17,500 nt of DNA, from contig CM022672.1 in NCBI GenBank assembly GCA_012295275.1, forward strand, positions 35,365,732 through 35,383,231. Direction: 5' to 3'. Shown in pieces: positions 16,070 to 17,500 of the stretch. Each line of letters begins with the position of its first letter. Position 1 is the first letter of the stretch. The notes beneath the pieces are model-generated. The model had not been told where the DNA came from, did not search any database, and was given only the letters and a program-made list of their open reading frames with translations. Source of the DNA: Chrysomallon squamiferum. Its lineage: Eukaryota > Mollusca > Gastropoda > Neomphalida > Peltospiridae. The position numbers and the translations under genes were made by a program.

Positions 16070-16840
16070 TTACATAATTATTATTGTTATTATTATTATT
16101 TTAATTATTATTATTTAATTACTATTATTACTATTATATAAGTAGAGACATAAATATATATTAATAAACTGACACCTGATTAAATTCTTAGAATTCAGTA
16201 TAATAATTTAATTTTAAAATATGATTAAGACAGAGATTATAAAGCAGAGATGAAACAGAGAGAGATTCTGTGAAAACTAATCTCTAACTTTTCTCATTTT
16301 ACAAGTAGTATTTTTTTAACCCTTTTCAAGTTATGTTATTTGTTTGTTTGTACTAAAATTGTAAAACTGCAAGTATCACAGTTGTTTTGTCACAAGATGA
16401 CTAACAGCATTCAGCTGTGACAGCATTTTCAAATGTACTCACTTTTACTACAGACTAACACAGAATTACATTAAAAAGTGTACACACACACTCACACAGA
16501 CTCACAGACACAGACACACACACACACTCACAGACACAGTCACACACAAATACACTTACTCACACTTAAATTATTAATCATCTTCCAATTTTTCTTTTTT
16601 TGATAAACATGTTTTTGTTCTACTTTTGAGCAATTTCTCTTTCAAGCTTTATCTGATTTCTTATTCTTAAATTATTTTTATTCTATAAATCACTATTTTC
16701 TAAACAATACTTTTTCTCAAACAGAACATTTTTATTTTTCAATTATATGAATATTTTTTTTTTTCATTATTATTATTATTACTCAAACCTACAGTTTCAC
16801 TGTATGTAAGTAAATATATCTGTTATTTTATTTTTAACAG
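16070..16840. other. AT-rich stretch with ATT and CA-rich segments, no gene seen
   Basis: Degenerate (ATT)n lies at about 16080-16140 and 16765-16782. A CA-rich segment of ACACTCACAGACACAG type lies at about 16480-16557. No supportable gene. Confidence 0.55.
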
Positions 16841-16903
16841 ACTTCTGTACAAAACAGGTTTAAACAGGAATTTCTGGCTACAACTGTAATGGCTGCCACC
16901 TGA
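16841..16903 (+). CDS. Candidate short terminal exon, unknown product
   Basis: The acceptor TCTGTTATTTTATTTTTAACAG is excellent. It is followed by 20 open codons, TSVQNRFKQEFLATTVMAAT, and TGA. The minus strand is also open (from an ATG near 16936), reading MDYPSLITVVISGGSHYSCS onward. With both strands open and only 20 codons, this is a weak call. Confidence 0.1.
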   Translation, partial: TSVQNRFKQEFLATTVMAAT

Positions 16904-16947
16904 TATGACAACAGTTATCAGACTAGGATAGTCCATTGTTACCTACC

Positions 16948-17500
16948 TAATTAGTGTAAATGTTACAACAAACATAAAGATGTTATTTGATATGTAGAGG
17001 AATTAACAGATGTCTATATGATAAAAGAAAAATAATCATTATTGTTTTAGTAATAAATATTAAAAACATGATCTGTGTTATCTAACTAGTGTAGTTTTCA
17101 CAAGAAACAGTTTGTTTTGTTTACATCACAATTATTAACAGATAATTGCAAAATAAATGAGAATATAAATAAAAAGAAAAGAAATCATTATTGTTTCAGT
17201 AATAAATATTAAAAATATAATCTATATTATATAATTAGTGTGGTTGTAACAAGCTAAAACAAATATATTTTCATATATCACAATTATTAACAGACAACTG
17301 CAAAAAAAAAAAAAAAAAAAAAAAAAATTAGAAAACCATTATTGTTTTAGTAATAAATATTTAAAAGTATAATCTATATTATCTAATAGTTTATTGTAAA
17401 TGCCAAAAAGAAAGATTTTGATAAATCACAATTATTAACAGAAAATTCACAACAAAAATAGGGAAACAACAAAAGAAGAAATCATTTTTGTTTTAGTAAC
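16948..17500. repeat. ~150-bp AT-rich tandem satellite, continues past window end
   Basis: The anchor ATTGTTTYAGTAATAAATAT occurs at 17041, 17190 and 17341, with a decayed copy at about 17487. A partial earlier unit begins TAATTAGTGTAAATGTTACA at 16948. Each unit runs anchor, ATAATCTATATTAT, CTAAYTAGTGT, then ATCACAATTATTAACAG, then an A-rich segment. In the unit ending near 17340 the A-rich segment has become a 26-base poly-A (17292-17317). Units are about 80% alike by eye. Confidence 0.85.

Overview
The window looks like intergenic or intronic DNA from a eukaryotic, probably metazoan, nuclear genome. By eye it is about two-thirds A+T and crowded with mono-, di-, tri-, tetra- and pentanucleotide repeats (TG, CT/GA, CA, ATT, ATC/AGT, GTAT, CAGA, AAAAT, poly-A/T) and several minisatellites. 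I see no bacterial gene density, ribosome-binding sites or operons, and no rRNA, tRNA, CRISPR array or recognisable transposase or reverse transcriptase. The dense mix of GT, GA, ATT and GTAT microsatellites would suit a lophotrochozoan such as a mollusc. That is a guess from texture, not evidence from a gene.

Layout. 1-2040: AT-rich DNA with poly-T/poly-A runs and two pockets of balanced composition (about 580-830 and 1780-2040). 2090-3030: a degenerate TTAAA/TTATCT repeat carrying long TG tracts. 3360-3780: a balanced pocket with a 97-codon minus-strand open frame. 3817-4044: tandem copies built of ATC and AGT triplets. 4271-4376: a long TG tract. 4880-5236: a pocket with two splice-compatible open frames on the plus strand. 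5240-6650: AT-rich. 6740-7295: a (CTACAACAG)-type minisatellite and its flanks. 7475-8200: opposed CT and GA tracts, poly-T and a TATAA/GA compound repeat. 8286-8573: a minus-strand open frame. 9629-9905: a GTAT array. 10190-10501: a balanced pocket with GATA and CACCC motifs. 10999-12720: three successive tandem families (66-68 bp, an exact 27 bp x4, and a degenerate array averaging 66 bp). 12914-14576: a G/T-rich minisatellite block with 38/53-bp and 12-bp units. 15003-15349: an ATT-CT-CA compound repeat running into a 29-33-bp minisatellite. 15380-15850: a balanced pocket with an RFX X-box-like site. 15989-16038: a long palindrome. 16948-17500: a ~150-bp AT-rich tandem repeat that runs off the window end.

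Coding content. No gene is recognised. In DNA of this composition an open frame of 40 codons is expected dozens of times by chance in six frames, and frames of 90-100 codons a few times. The candidate exons below are therefore hypotheses. They rest on balanced base composition, protein-like residue mix and plausible splice sites, and none has an identified family. They lie on both strands, so they cannot all belong to one gene. No gene interactions can be inferred. The best-supported content is the repeat architecture, especially the series of tandem arrays between 10999 and 14685.
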